64,000 nt of DNA from Mycobacterium sp. SMC-4 (GCF_025263265.1 NZ_CP079869.1:3224001-3288000), one strand, 5' to 3'. Counted from the stretch's first letter, positions 8,081-17,547 are shown. Numbers and translations: made by a program. Notes: generated by a model from the sequence alone, not told the origin.

Positions 8081-11000
8081 TCAGGTCAGCGCGCGATCGA
8101 CGATGGTACCGATTCCGGTGGCACCGACGATCGCCGCGCCGGACGGATTCGACAACGTGACGATGAAGGTCTCGTCGTCCTCGACGATCATGTCCCCGAA
8201 CACCAGGACGGTGATCGTCTTACTGGTCTCACCCGGCAGGAAGGTCAAGGTTCCTGCCGTCGCCGCGAAATCGGCACCACTGGTCGCGGTCGCGCTGGAG
8301 GTCGCGTACTGCACCGTGACAGGATGGGTCGCCGGGCCGGCCAGCGTGACCACGAAGTGGGCCAGCACCCCGGCGCCGCCGTCGGCGAAGTCGAACTGCA
8401 GGGCCTGCAGATAAGCCATCTTGTGCGTATTGACGGTGTTCCAGTCGTTGGCCAGGATCCCGCCTGTGTCACTGGAATTCGGGTTCCACGACCAGAAGGT
8501 CCAGGACATGTCCTCGGTTCCGGCGACGATGTCGATGATGCCGTCATTGTCGAAGTCACCGGACAGATACGAGGTGATCGCCTCGAACCAGACCAGGTCT
8601 TTGGGATCGGCGAGCCGGGTGCCGAACTCGCCGAGATAGATCGGGGCGATGTTCTGCTCGTAGATGAAGCCCCACATCTGCTGGAACTTCTGCGGCAGCG
8701 CGGTCCCGAAATCCGGGGCCTGGAACCACGGCTGGTTGTACACCGAGTTCGGGTAGTCATGCGGCGAGTAGACGACCCGGTTCGGGACGTCCAGCACGAT
8801 GGGCCGATCTCTGACACCCATCAGATTTCCGCCCCACCAGTAGTGCTGACCCTGATATTCGGCGACACCTTCGACGAAGATCAGCCAGTTCGGGTTCACC
8901 GCCAGCACCGCATTGCCCGCCCGTTCGGCCGCAGCCGCCCAGTCCGTGGCTCCCCCGCCACCCCAGGTCCCGGCGTGCGGTTCGTTGTGCAGATCGGCAC
9001 CGATGACCGTCGGGTCGTTCAGATATCGCTGCGCCAGCATGGTCCAGTTGTCGATCCATGTGGCTTCGGTGTACTGCCCCTCGTACCACAGGCCGTTGGC
9101 GTTCGGGCCCGCGCCGGCGCTGCTGCGGTGGTGATCGAGGATGACCCGCATTCCGATCTCACCGGCGTACCCGATGATCTTGTCCATGAGCTGCAGCGGC
9201 GACAGTCCGACCAGGTCGGGATTCTTGTGGAAGTCGATGCCCGACGGTGCCGCGGTGGGGTGCAACATCTGGCTGGAGTAGGCGAGCCGGATGGTGTTGA
9301 AGCCCAGCTCCTTCATCTGGTCCATCATGTCCTGATAATTTCGGGTCCACAGGCCGTGCGGCGCGAAGATGTCGCTCTCGAATCCGAACCAGTTCACGCC
9401 GGCGATCTGCACGGGATTGCCCGCCGAATCCACGATCTGGTTGCCGGAGGTGCTGAACCAACCGGGGGCCACGCCAGTGCCCGGCGCGCCTTCGGTGACC
9501 GAGGTATCCGAGATGCTCAGCGACACGTTCCCGGGAATGACGAAGTCGTCGTTGAGAATGGTCCCGGTGGCCGACCCGCCCGCGATGGTCGCACCGATCG
9601 GGTTCGACAGGGTCAGCGTGAACGTCTCGTCGGCTTCGACGTCGGTGTCGCCGAGGACCGAGATCTGGATCTGTTGGGAGAGCACACCCGGGGCGAACGT
9701 GATGGCGCCGGCCTTGGCGAGGTAGTCCACGCCGGCCGATGCGGTGCCGTCCGACGTCGCATAGCTGATGGTCACCGGGTCGGCCGAGCCTTTGGAGAGC
9801 GTGACGACAAACGTCATCTGCGTCATGCCGTTGTCGCCTTCGTCCACCACGGCGTCACCGATCGATATCTGCGGTGGTGGTGCCGCGCCAGCTGGTTGCC
9901 CGTTGACCACGAAATTGGTGGCTGTCGCCGCCGAACCGCCCGGTGATGCCTGGAATCCGAAGCTGACGGTCGCCCCGGCGGCCACGGTGGCATTCCAAGA
10001 AGCATTGCGTACCACGTAGTGGTCGCCGACCCGACTGACGATCTCGGCGTTCCAGATATTGCCGATCTGCACCGGGGTGTCGAATTCCACTGTCCAGCCG
10101 CTGAATCCGGAGGCGCCCGCCGCCACCGTGACGGTTGCGGTGAAGCCTGATCCCCAGTTGTCGTTGATGACCAGGGTGGCCGACGAGTCGCCCGGTGTCG
10201 GCGCGGCGACGTCGTCGTTGACGATGGTGCCGACCGCGATACCGTCGGCGATGGTCACCCCGTCCGGGTTCGACAGCGTCAGCATGAACGTCTCGTCGGC
10301 TTCGACCTCGGTGTCGCCGAGGATCGGCACGGTGATCTGCTGGGTCAGCACACCGGCAGCGAACGTCAGCACACCCGTGGTCGCGAGGAAATCACTGCCC
10401 GCCGTGGCGGTCCCGTTCGACGTTGCGTAGGCCACGCGTACCGGCGTCGCCGACGCCTTGTCCAGCGTCACCACGAACACCATGTTGGTGGTGCCGGTGT
10501 CGGACTCGACGACGCTGGCATCGGCCACCGTCACCTTCGGCAGCGACGGGATGGGGTTACCGCCGACTGGGATACCGTTGACCACAAAGTTGGTCGCCGC
10601 CGTCGTTGCGCCGACGGTACCGGCCTGGAAGCCGAATTCGACCCGCTGTCCCGCGGCGACGGTGCCGTTCCAGGCTGCATTGCGCACCACGTAATGATCG
10701 CCGCTGTGGCTGACGATCTCGGCGTTCCAGATGTTGGTAATCCTTGCCGGGGAGTCGAACTCCACCGTCCAGCCGTTCATGCCTGCCGGCCCGGCGGTGA
10801 TGGTGACCGCCGCGACGAACCCGGTCCCCCAGTTGTCGTTGACGACGTAGGACACCGACCCGGCACCGGGTTGCGGTGCGGGGCCAGCGTCGTCGTCGAC
10901 GATGGTGCCGATCGCGGTCGCGTCGGCCAGCGTCGCACCCGTCGGGTTGGACAGTGTGACGGTGAAGCGTTCGTCGGCCTCGCTGTAGGTGTCGCCGTTG

Positions 11001-14000
11001 ACCATCACGTGCACCTGCTGAATGGTCACCCCGGGCGCGAAGGTGAGGGTGCCCGACACGGGGATGTAGTCGCTGCCGGCGGTCGCGGTGCCGTTGGAGG
11101 TGTTGTAGGTCACCGTCACCGTGGAGGTCGACGCCTTGCTCAGCGACACCACGAACACCGCGTGTGTCTGTCCGGTGTCGCCCTCGGTGACCACGACGTC
11201 GGCGATGGACAGCGCCGGCGGCGGGCCGGTGATGACGTTGATGGTGCCGTAGTCGTTCCAGACACCACTGAACGCCCCTGCGGGAGCATCGATCCCAGAG
11301 GCATTGTTGGTGGCCTGACCGGGAGTTCCCGGGTTGTCGCGGGTGACCGACCACATCGACAGCATGCCGATGCCGTGGACGCGGGCGAAGTCCTCGAGCG
11401 CGTGCGCGTCGGCGACGGTGAACACCTCGGTGGTCACGTCGTTGACCCCGATCATCGGTGTGACACCGATTTGATTCCAGCCGAATGCCTGACCGAACTC
11501 GGCGTAGAGCGCGCTGAGCTGCGCGTAGGTGGACTCGGCTGCGGCGATGGCATAGGCCCCCATCGTCTTGGCGTTCGGACCCGTTGTCGGAGCTGCTGAT
11601 TCGCCGTAGTCCATGGCCATGATGTTGACACCGTCGAGCGCGACGCCTGCATACACGGCGGCGCGCACGACGTTGAGACCGTCGACGGTCAGGCCGCTGG
11701 GCAGTACCGGCAGGGTGTACCAGATCTCCAGGTCGGGTCGTTGCTGCTGCAACAACCGCAGCGCGTGACTGCCCAGGGTGATTGCGGCAGCGTCGGCGAC
11801 CGCGGCGCCCTCGATGTCGAAGTCGATGCGGTTGAGGGCATAGCGGTCGACGATGTCGACATAGGCGTCGGCCAGCGCCGCAGCGCTGAGCCCGCGCGCG
11901 GCGTACCACTGGGCCAGACTGGTGCCGGCCGCCCCGCCCAACGAGATCATCACGTCGCCGCCGGCGGCCCGCAAGGCCGCGATGGAGGCGTTGATCTGTC
12001 GGGCTTGTTCGAACTCGGAGTCCGGCGCCAGCAGGGGCAGTCCGGCCCAGGCGAGCTTGCCGTCCGGCGTGGCCTGCAAGAATCCCAGCGTCAACAGCGA
12101 CGTACCGTGGGCCTGCGCGATGGCCAGCAGATCCGGCACCGGCCACAGGCCCATGTCGACGTACGGCGCGAAATACGCTTCGCCCCAGAGGGCGTCACCG
12201 ACATTGCCGGAGTTCTGGCCCGGCTGATCGGGCGCCGCGTCGTCGTCGACGATGGTGCCGATCGCGATGCCGTCGGCGATGATCGCACCGGTCGGGTCGA
12301 ACAGCGTGACGGTGAACGTCTCCGCCGGTTCGGGAGCGGTGTCACCGATGACGTCGACGTGCAGCAGTTGCATCGTCACCCCGGGCGCGAACGTGAGCAC
12401 ACCTGAGGTGGCCACGTAGTCGCTTCCGGCCACCGCAGTCCCGTCGCTGGTCACGTAGTGCACGGTCACGGTCTGCGTCGGCGCTTTGTCAAGCGTCACC
12501 GCGAACATGAAGTGGCTGTGCTGGCCGTTACCCTCGACCACCGTCAGGTCGGCGATGGATATCGCCGGCGGGGTGTTCGGCGCGGCATCGATATCGTCGT
12601 TGACGATCGTGCCCACACCGGTGCCATCGGCGATGGTGGCGTTGACCGGCGCCGACAGAATCAGCGAGAAGTGTTCGTCGAGCTCGACCTTGGTGTCGCC
12701 GAGGACGTTCACCGCAACAGTTTTCACGCTCTCGCCCGGCGAGAACGTCAGGATTCCGACGGCTGGGAGGTAGTCACCGTCGGCTACGGTGGCCGTGCCG
12801 TTACTGGTGGTGTAGCCCACCGTCACGGTCTCGGTGGACGGACCCGACAACGTCACCAGGAACGACATTGTGGTTGATCCGCTGTTGCCCTCGGCCATAC
12901 TGGCGTCGCTGACGGTCAGGGTGGGCATTGGCGCCGACGGCACCGCGGCGTAGATCAGGTTGTGCCACTTCGTGCGGGCGCTGTCGTCGAGCGCGATGAT
13001 GTTGCTTGGCGAGAGGTTTCCGATCAGGACGCCGGTGAGGGTGTAGCTCTGGTTGTTGTTGGTGATCGTGATGCGTGTGGAGCCGTTGAGTTCCTCGACA
13101 CCGAATTCGTGCGCCTTGAACCACCCGAAGTCCAGCGTGTCGGCAGCGGGGTTGAAGTTGACCGTGGCGTGCGCACCGTAGTTCCATGAGATCTTGGTGG
13201 TGACACCCGTTATCCCGGTGGGCGGGGTTCCGCTGCCGGGGGCGACGGGCCAGGAGTCGGTCCCGGCGACCGGCACGTTCTGCGGGCGCACCTGAGAATC
13301 GGGCACGCTGCCGATGCCCAGCTGCTGGTGGAGCCGGTCCTCGCGCACCTGCGCGTTGTGAAAAACGAAGTTGCGCACGCCGAGCTGGCCGACGGTGACG
13401 CCCTGCAGGACCAGCGCCTGGCCGGTCCCGGCGTTGGAGATCACCACACCTTCGGGCGTGTCGACCATGTACAGCTGCTCGCGCGTGCCGTAGTAGCGGA
13501 AGTCGACCACATCGGTGGTCGGGTTGAAAGCGACACGATCGATCTGGCCCACTTCGTGGGAACGCGCGTAGACGGTGTTGGGCGCAGCGGTGATGCCGTG
13601 TTCCCATGCCAGCGCGCCCGAGAGGTCCTGGCGCAGATGGTCATTGACGATAGGAGTGAAGCTGTCGACGGTGAGCTGACCCAGCGACACTCCCCGGATG
13701 ACGGCGGTCTGCCCCGACCATGGATTGCGGAAGCCGACCCCCTCGGGCGTATCGACGACGATGAAGTTGTGCACCGAGACATCGCCGAAGTCGAGCTTGT
13801 CGGCGGCGGGGTCGAACCCCTCGATATCCCCGCCGGTAGTGGTGACCTGATAGAGCCTGCCGACGCCGACATCGGCAGCGACCGCCCGGGCCGCGAGGGT
13901 GATCTCCGGCTCGGACAGCATCACCGTCACCGGGACCGCCGCGGTAAGCGGGGTGATCGACCGCAGGTGCACACCGGCGTCCCGCACGCCGATCACGAAC

Positions 14001-14980
14001 GAGTCGGCGCCGGCGGGAATATCGAGGGGGTCGACCCGGTAGGTGAACTGCCCTGACGCGTTGACCTGCACAGTGCCGTAGGCAGGTGCTTTCAGCACCG
14101 AGTAGACCAGCCGGTCGCCTTCCGGGTCGACTGCGTCGACCTTCCCGGTGATCGCGCCGTCGAGGATGCGGCTGACCGACGCGACCGCCGCCGTGGGACC
14201 TCGGTTGGCCAACAACCTGTCGATCTCGCGCCGGATCGTGCCGAGCACCGCGGTGACGAACTCGAACGCCGGCAGCGGCACGGCTCCGGGACCCGCGGAC
14301 TGGCCGATCCCGAGCACCGCAAGGAAGCCCGACACCAGGCGACCCAGACCCGTCGTCGCAGCCGCGCCAACCGGCCCCGCGACGTCCGGGGTCGTCTGGG
14401 TGTCGACCTTCAGCGCAGTGCTGGTGCTCGTCGACAGTGCCGCGGTCGACGTCGGCTCGTGCGGGGCAGACAAGGGCGTGGTGTGGCGCGCATCTGCCGG
14501 AGCAACGGCGGCTTCTGCGCGTCCGCGCGGCGGTGAGTCAATGGCTGCCCTCGACGAGGTGGACTCGCTGCTGCGGACGGAGTCGGTGTCTGCTCGGGTC
14601 GCACGGCGCTCGTCGCGGGCGATGCTTTGACGGCGAGCGCGCGGCGCCGGTTCTGCCTGCTCGGCGGGTTCTTCCTCGGATTTCACCTCCACCTCGGGCT
14701 CGTCCGACTCGGCGGGCTCGCCAGGTTCGTCGGCTGTCGCGTCCGAACCCGCGGTCGGCTCGGCAGCGGTTCGGGTCGTCGGCGAACGACGCGTGGGCGC
14801 GTCGGTGCGGCTGTCGTGTCCTCGCGATGCGCCGACCCGGGAGTCCCGTGCGTTGCTGTCGGACCTGGGTTCCGCCGTGGCGACCGCCGGCCCGGCGATG
14901 CCGATTCCCAGCGCCACAGCTAACACACCGACCCGCCCAACGAATCTTCCGTATTCCATCAGCAACGCGCCCCTGCCCAT
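8081..14980 (-). CDS. Giant secreted multidomain glycoside hydrolase (GH18, 2x CBM2, GH5, Calx-beta repeats)
   Basis: A 2,299-residue protein, the largest in the window. The signal peptide has probable cleavage ATA|EP (36/37). Then come a Ser/Thr/Arg/Glu-rich linker (37-200), a cadherin-like bacterial domain (about 268-360) and three related beta repeats (about 372-462, 468-556, 590-680; FxPxxDxxDF signature). Calx-beta domains lie at 685-797, 804-914, 1254-1364, 1481-1590 and 1703-1812. GH18 lies at about 930-1245 (RIDFDIEG, catalytic Glu1057; MDYG; LSMWS). CBM2 modules lie at 1373-1470 and 1599-1695. A sixth Calx-beta (1819-1831 plus 2199-2295) is interrupted by GH5 (1835-2195; acid/base Glu2000 in HNEP, nucleophile Glu2118 in LGEFG). 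It should be exported and act on chitin and/or cellulose-like glucans. ATG 14959 (residue 8) is an equally good start. Confidence 0.9.
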   Translation of the reverse strand: MGRGALLMEYGRFVGRVGVLAVALGIGIAGPAVATAEPRSDSNARDSRVGASRGHDSRTDAPTRRSPTTRTAAEPTAGSDATADEPGEPAESDEPEVEVKSEEEPAEQAEPAPRARRQSIARDERRATRADTDSVRSSESTSSRAAIDSPPRGRAEAAVAPADARHTTPLSAPHEPTSTAALSTSTSTALKVDTQTTPDVAGPVGAAATTGLGRLVSGFLAVLGIGQSAGPGAVPLPAFEFVTAVLGTIRREIDRLLANRGPTAAVASVSRILDGAITGKVDAVDPEGDRLVYSVLKAPAYGTVQVNASGQFTYRVDPLDIPAGADSFVIGVRDAGVHLRSITPLTAAVPVTVMLSEPEITLAARAVAADVGVGRLYQVTTTGGDIEGFDPAADKLDFGDVSVHNFIVVDTPEGVGFRNPWSGQTAVIRGVSLGQLTVDSFTPIVNDHLRQDLSGALAWEHGITAAPNTVYARSHEVGQIDRVAFNPTTDVVDFRYYGTREQLYMVDTPEGVVISNAGTGQALVLQGVTVGQLGVRNFVFHNAQVREDRLHQQLGIGSVPDSQVRPQNVPVAGTDSWPVAPGSGTPPTGITGVTTKISWNYGAHATVNFNPAADTLDFGWFKAHEFGVEELNGSTRITITNNNQSYTLTGVLIGNLSPSNIIALDDSARTKWHNLIYAAVPSAPMPTLTVSDASMAEGNSGSTTMSFLVTLSGPSTETVTVGYTTSNGTATVADGDYLPAVGILTFSPGESVKTVAVNVLGDTKVELDEHFSLILSAPVNATIADGTGVGTIVNDDIDAAPNTPPAISIADLTVVEGNGQHSHFMFAVTLDKAPTQTVTVHYVTSDGTAVAGSDYVATSGVLTFAPGVTMQLLHVDVIGDTAPEPAETFTVTLFDPTGAIIADGIAIGTIVDDDAAPDQPGQNSGNVGDALWGEAYFAPYVDMGLWPVPDLLAIAQAHGTSLLTLGFLQATPDGKLAWAGLPLLAPDSEFEQARQINASIAALRAAGGDVMISLGGAAGTSLAQWYAARGLSAAALADAYVDIVDRYALNRIDFDIEGAAVADAAAITLGSHALRLLQQQRPDLEIWYTLPVLPSGLTVDGLNVVRAAVYAGVALDGVNIMAMDYGESAAPTTGPNAKTMGAYAIAAAESTYAQLSALYAEFGQAFGWNQIGVTPMIGVNDVTTEVFTVADAHALEDFARVHGIGMLSMWSVTRDNPGTPGQATNNASGIDAPAGAFSGVWNDYGTINVITGPPPALSIADVVVTEGDTGQTHAVFVVSLSKASTSTVTVTYNTSNGTATAGSDYIPVSGTLTFAPGVTIQQVHVMVNGDTYSEADERFTVTLSNPTGATLADATAIGTIVDDDAGPAPQPGAGSVSYVVNDNWGTGFVAAVTITAGPAGMNGWTVEFDSPARITNIWNAEIVSHSGDHYVVRNAAWNGTVAAGQRVEFGFQAGTVGATTAATNFVVNGIPVGGNPIPSLPKVTVADASVVESDTGTTNMVFVVTLDKASATPVRVAYATSNGTATAGSDFLATTGVLTFAAGVLTQQITVPILGDTEVEADETFMLTLSNPDGVTIADGIAVGTIVNDDVAAPTPGDSSATLVINDNWGSGFTATVTVAAGASGFSGWTVEFDTPVQIGNIWNAEIVSRVGDHYVVRNASWNATVAAGATVSFGFQASPGGSAATATNFVVNGQPAGAAPPPQISIGDAVVDEGDNGMTQMTFVVTLSKGSADPVTISYATSDGTASAGVDYLAKAGAITFAPGVLSQQIQISVLGDTDVEADETFTLTLSNPIGATIAGGSATGTILNDDFVIPGNVSLSISDTSVTEGAPGTGVAPGWFSTSGNQIVDSAGNPVQIAGVNWFGFESDIFAPHGLWTRNYQDMMDQMKELGFNTIRLAYSSQMLHPTAAPSGIDFHKNPDLVGLSPLQLMDKIIGYAGEIGMRVILDHHRSSAGAGPNANGLWYEGQYTEATWIDNWTMLAQRYLNDPTVIGADLHNEPHAGTWGGGGATDWAAAAERAGNAVLAVNPNWLIFVEGVAEYQGQHYWWGGNLMGVRDRPIVLDVPNRVVYSPHDYPNSVYNQPWFQAPDFGTALPQKFQQMWGFIYEQNIAPIYLGEFGTRLADPKDLVWFEAITSYLSGDFDNDGIIDIVAGTEDMSWTFWSWNPNSSDTGGILANDWNTVNTHKMAYLQALQFDFADGGAGVLAHFVVTLAGPATHPVTVQYATSSATATSGADFAATAGTLTFLPGETSKTITVLVFGDMIVEDDETFIVTLSNPSGAAIVGATGIGTIVDRALT

Positions 14981-15481
14981 TAGAACCGCCGCGACACCGA
15001 CGGAAATCTGTCGGCACGGACTTCTTGTTGATCAATTATTGACGAGTACGAAAGCATATAACCTTACCCCGCTGTTGGTCGTCAAGGAATTCGCCAGATA
15101 CGCCCACATGGGCGGCGCATACGCAAAGAAGCAAACTGTTGGAATGACACTGTGTGCACAAAAACACAGTTTATATAGGTATTCCATGTAATTCTGTACT
15201 GCTGAGCGAACTGATATGCCACCGATCGCGCGTGATCGTTCGGGCATCGAGCAGAGCGCAGGCTCGCCCCATTGTCGATTTGCCGAACAAAGCCGCCCAG
15301 CATGTCAACGTCTTCGACATCTGATACGAGAAACTCATCAGACTTCGTCGCACGGTCTACATGAAATCACTTCGGCAAACTATGTACATCCTGCAGTGAG
15401 TAATCCTGGCTAAGTCAACGAGGCGCCAGCACCCGGGCGCGGTCCGCCTCATGCGTGCCGGCCGCCGGGCACAGCGCAATA
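14981..15481. other. 501-bp AT-rich intergenic region with likely promoter for the giant hydrolase
   Basis: No convincing gene is seen here. The region is visibly richer in A/T than its surroundings, particularly 15020-15400. Read on the minus strand it contains a TATATA element (15171-15176), just upstream of a 7-bp inverted repeat. If used as a -10 element it would leave a leader of about 180 nt before the hydrolase start. Short open frames on both strands lack ribosome sites. Confidence 0.5.
15149..15170. promoter_or_regulatory. Inverted repeat ACTGTGT-N8-ACACAGT, candidate operator
   Basis: A perfect 7-bp inverted repeat with an 8-bp spacer directly follows the TATATA element (15171-15176) in the minus-strand direction. 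It would overlap the start of a transcript leading to the giant hydrolase. The symmetry suggests a dimeric regulator site or an RNA hairpin; the regulator is not identifiable. Confidence 0.4.
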
Positions 15482-16213
15482 ATGGCCGCCGTGTGTGGCA
15501 AGGTTCTGTTTCTGGTCAACGACCCCATCGCCACCGAGGCGCTGCTGGGCGACGCGTTCGTCGACCACGGATTCGACGTCGACGTGTTCAGCGTCGTCCC
15601 GGCAGGACGGGTCGACGATCCCGCCTGGGACCCCAGCTTCCCCGATGTCGGTGACTACGACGTCGTGGTACCACTGGGGGCACGGTGGCCGGTGTACGAC
15701 GAAGCGCTGACCCGGACCTGGGTGGGAACGCAAACTCAGCTCATGCGCGATGCTGCCGAGGCCGGAATCGCCTTGTTGGGCGTGTGTTTCGGCGGCCAAC
15801 TGTTGGCACAGGCCTTCGGCGGGACGGTCACCCGCTCACCGCGTCCGGAGATCGGTTGGTACGACGTGCTCAGCGACCGGCCCGAGATCGTCCCCGACGG
15901 CCCGTGGTTTCAGTGGCATTTCGACCGCTGGACTGTCCCCCCTGGTGCGATCGAGATCGCCAGGACGCCCAACGCATCGCAGGCCTTCGTGCTCGACCGC
16001 GCAATGGGTGTGCAGTTCCATCCCGAAGTCGACACCGCGCTGTTACGGTCCTGGTTGGCTGACGACCGAGACGGAGAGGCAATCGCAGCAGGTCTGGATC
16101 ACCACCAATTACTCTGTCGAACAGAAGACCTGGCCGCGTCGACGGCGCCGCGGATTCGGGCCTTGGTGTCCGGGTTCTTGACTCACGTCGCGGCCGGTCG
16201 GCGGCCCAGCTGA
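15482..16213 (+). CDS. Class I glutamine amidotransferase-like protein
   Basis: A 243-residue GATase1 fold. The nucleophile elbow is GVCFGGQ (Cys102), and the His/Glu pair is in VQFHPEVD (His180, Glu182), so the Cys-His-Glu triad is complete. It is a free-standing domain of the GuaA-N-like/YfeJ group rather than part of a known synthase, and may hydrolyse glutamine or a gamma-glutamyl compound. ATG 15482 fits the start of the fold (KVLFLVND); no strong ribosome site is seen. Its 3' end overlaps the convergent epimerase gene by 31 bp. Substrate unknown. Confidence 0.85.
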   Translation: MAAVCGKVLFLVNDPIATEALLGDAFVDHGFDVDVFSVVPAGRVDDPAWDPSFPDVGDYDVVVPLGARWPVYDEALTRTWVGTQTQLMRDAAEAGIALLGVCFGGQLLAQAFGGTVTRSPRPEIGWYDVLSDRPEIVPDGPWFQWHFDRWTVPPGAIEIARTPNASQAFVLDRAMGVQFHPEVDTALLRSWLADDRDGEAIAAGLDHHQLLCRTEDLAASTAPRIRALVSGFLTHVAAGRRPS

Positions 16214-17547
16214 TGGGCCAACGCGCCGGCGATCTCGGGCTGGCGAAACGGGTGCCCGAGACCGAGCAGGGTGGCCGGCACCACCCGCTGACTGGCCTCG
16301 GCCAGCTCCCGGGCACCCTGCTCCCCCAGCAGCAGGCGGGGTCCGAACGACGGCACCGGCAGGAGCGTCGGTCGACGCAGCACGCCGGACAGCGCAGAGG
16401 TGTATTCGGAGTTCCGGATCGGTTCGGGTGCAACAGCATTGACCGCGCCGTCCAGTCGGTCGTCGAACAGTGCGCGGTGATAGATGTCGAGCAGGTCGTC
16501 CAGAGCGATCCACGACATCCACTGGCGACCGTCGCCGACCCGACCACCCAGCCCGGCGCTGAACAACGGTCGCAGCAGACGCAGCGTCCCACCGGCCGAC
16601 GACTGCACGATCCCGGTGCGCACCGTGACCACCCGCAATCCCCCGTCTCGGGCCGGCGTGGTCGCGGCCTCCCAGTCGGTGACCACGTCAGCGAGGAATC
16701 CGTTCCCGCGGCTGCTGTCTTCGGTGAGCTGCGTGTCACCACGATTGCTGCCGTAGTACCCGATCGCCGAGGCCCCGACGAATACCCCCGGTCCGTCGGT
16801 CGCCGCGGCAGCCACCTCGGCCAGTAGCCGGGTCGGCTCGACGCGGCTGTCGCGGATCTGAGCTCGATGCTCAGCGGTGAACCGACCCGCGATCGACGCC
16901 CCGGCCAGATGGACGACGGCGTCGACACCGTCGAGGAGGTCGCGCGCCGGCGACTGTGGAGACCACTGCCGTTCGTCGGGGCCGCCGGCCGGTCCGCGCA
17001 CCAGCCGAATGACCCGGTGTCCACCGGTGCTCAGAAACGCGCAGAGCGCCGCACCCACCAGCCCTGACGACCCGGTGACGGCCACCACCATCGGCGACAT
17101 GCCGGCCTGGGCAGCCCTGCGGTGGGCCGCCAGATCGTCGGCGACCTGGCGATGCCGGTACACGAACATCGGCCGCAGCAGGACTGCCGGCACCGCAGCC
17201 TCGACATGGTCGTGCATGCGGGTGCGGGTGCCGTCGAGATCATCGAACGTGTGGGTGTGGCGCCAACCGCCGGCCAACCGCACCGGCCACGACACCACAC
17301 CGTCGGAGGAGAGTTCATCGACGAAGCGGTGCGGCGGTTGATATGCCGACGGGTCGTGGCGCGCGACCCAACGCAAGCCTCCCGGCAGGCGCAGGACCGC
17401 GACACCGTCAGCCAGAGACTCGGCTTCGGCCAGCGCCGTCATCGGTTGCCAGGGCGGAGTCAGCCGGTGGATCGCCCCGGGCCGGCTGTGCCAATCCCAC
17501 ACCTGGCCTCGGGGGTGCTCGACGATGCTCTCGAACTCGATCCCCAC
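16183..17547 (-). CDS. TIGR01777-family epimerase with N-terminal SRPBCC domain
   Basis: A 454-residue fusion. Residues about 1-150 form an SRPBCC (START-like) domain, with the usual opening FESIVEHPRGQVWDWHSRPGA. Residues about 152-454 form an NAD(P)-binding SDR of the TIGR01777 type, with VTGSSGLVGAAL as nucleotide motif, VVHLAGASIAGRF and ASAIGYYG containing the catalytic-type Tyr. The same fusion is known in mycobacteria (Rv2216-like). GTG 17547 was chosen because GGAGG lies just upstream. The reaction is unknown; a role in lipid or cell wall metabolism is only inferred. Divergent from the phosphoribosyltransferase gene. Confidence 0.85.
   Translation of the reverse strand: MGIEFESIVEHPRGQVWDWHSRPGAIHRLTPPWQPMTALAEAESLADGVAVLRLPGGLRWVARHDPSAYQPPHRFVDELSSDGVVSWPVRLAGGWRHTHTFDDLDGTRTRMHDHVEAAVPAVLLRPMFVYRHRQVADDLAAHRRAAQAGMSPMVVAVTGSSGLVGAALCAFLSTGGHRVIRLVRGPAGGPDERQWSPQSPARDLLDGVDAVVHLAGASIAGRFTAEHRAQIRDSRVEPTRLLAEVAAAATDGPGVFVGASAIGYYGSNRGDTQLTEDSSRGNGFLADVVTDWEAATTPARDGGLRVVTVRTGIVQSSAGGTLRLLRPLFSAGLGGRVGDGRQWMSWIALDDLLDIYHRALFDDRLDGAVNAVAPEPIRNSEYTSALSGVLRRPTLLPVPSFGPRLLLGEQGARELAEASQRVVPATLLGLGHPFRQPEIAGALAHQLGRRPAAT

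Noticed and set aside
8003..9946. A 647-codon open frame on the plus strand, opposite the giant hydrolase
   Set aside because: Its protein is rich in Arg, His, Gly and Val without any domain and mirrors the codon pattern of the gene on the other strand. No ribosome site or homologue is recognisable.
15032..15247. Possible 71-residue gene in the intergenic region upstream of the giant hydrolase
   Set aside because: It has no ribosome site, and no family is recognised. The frame overlaps the likely promoter and inverted repeat.
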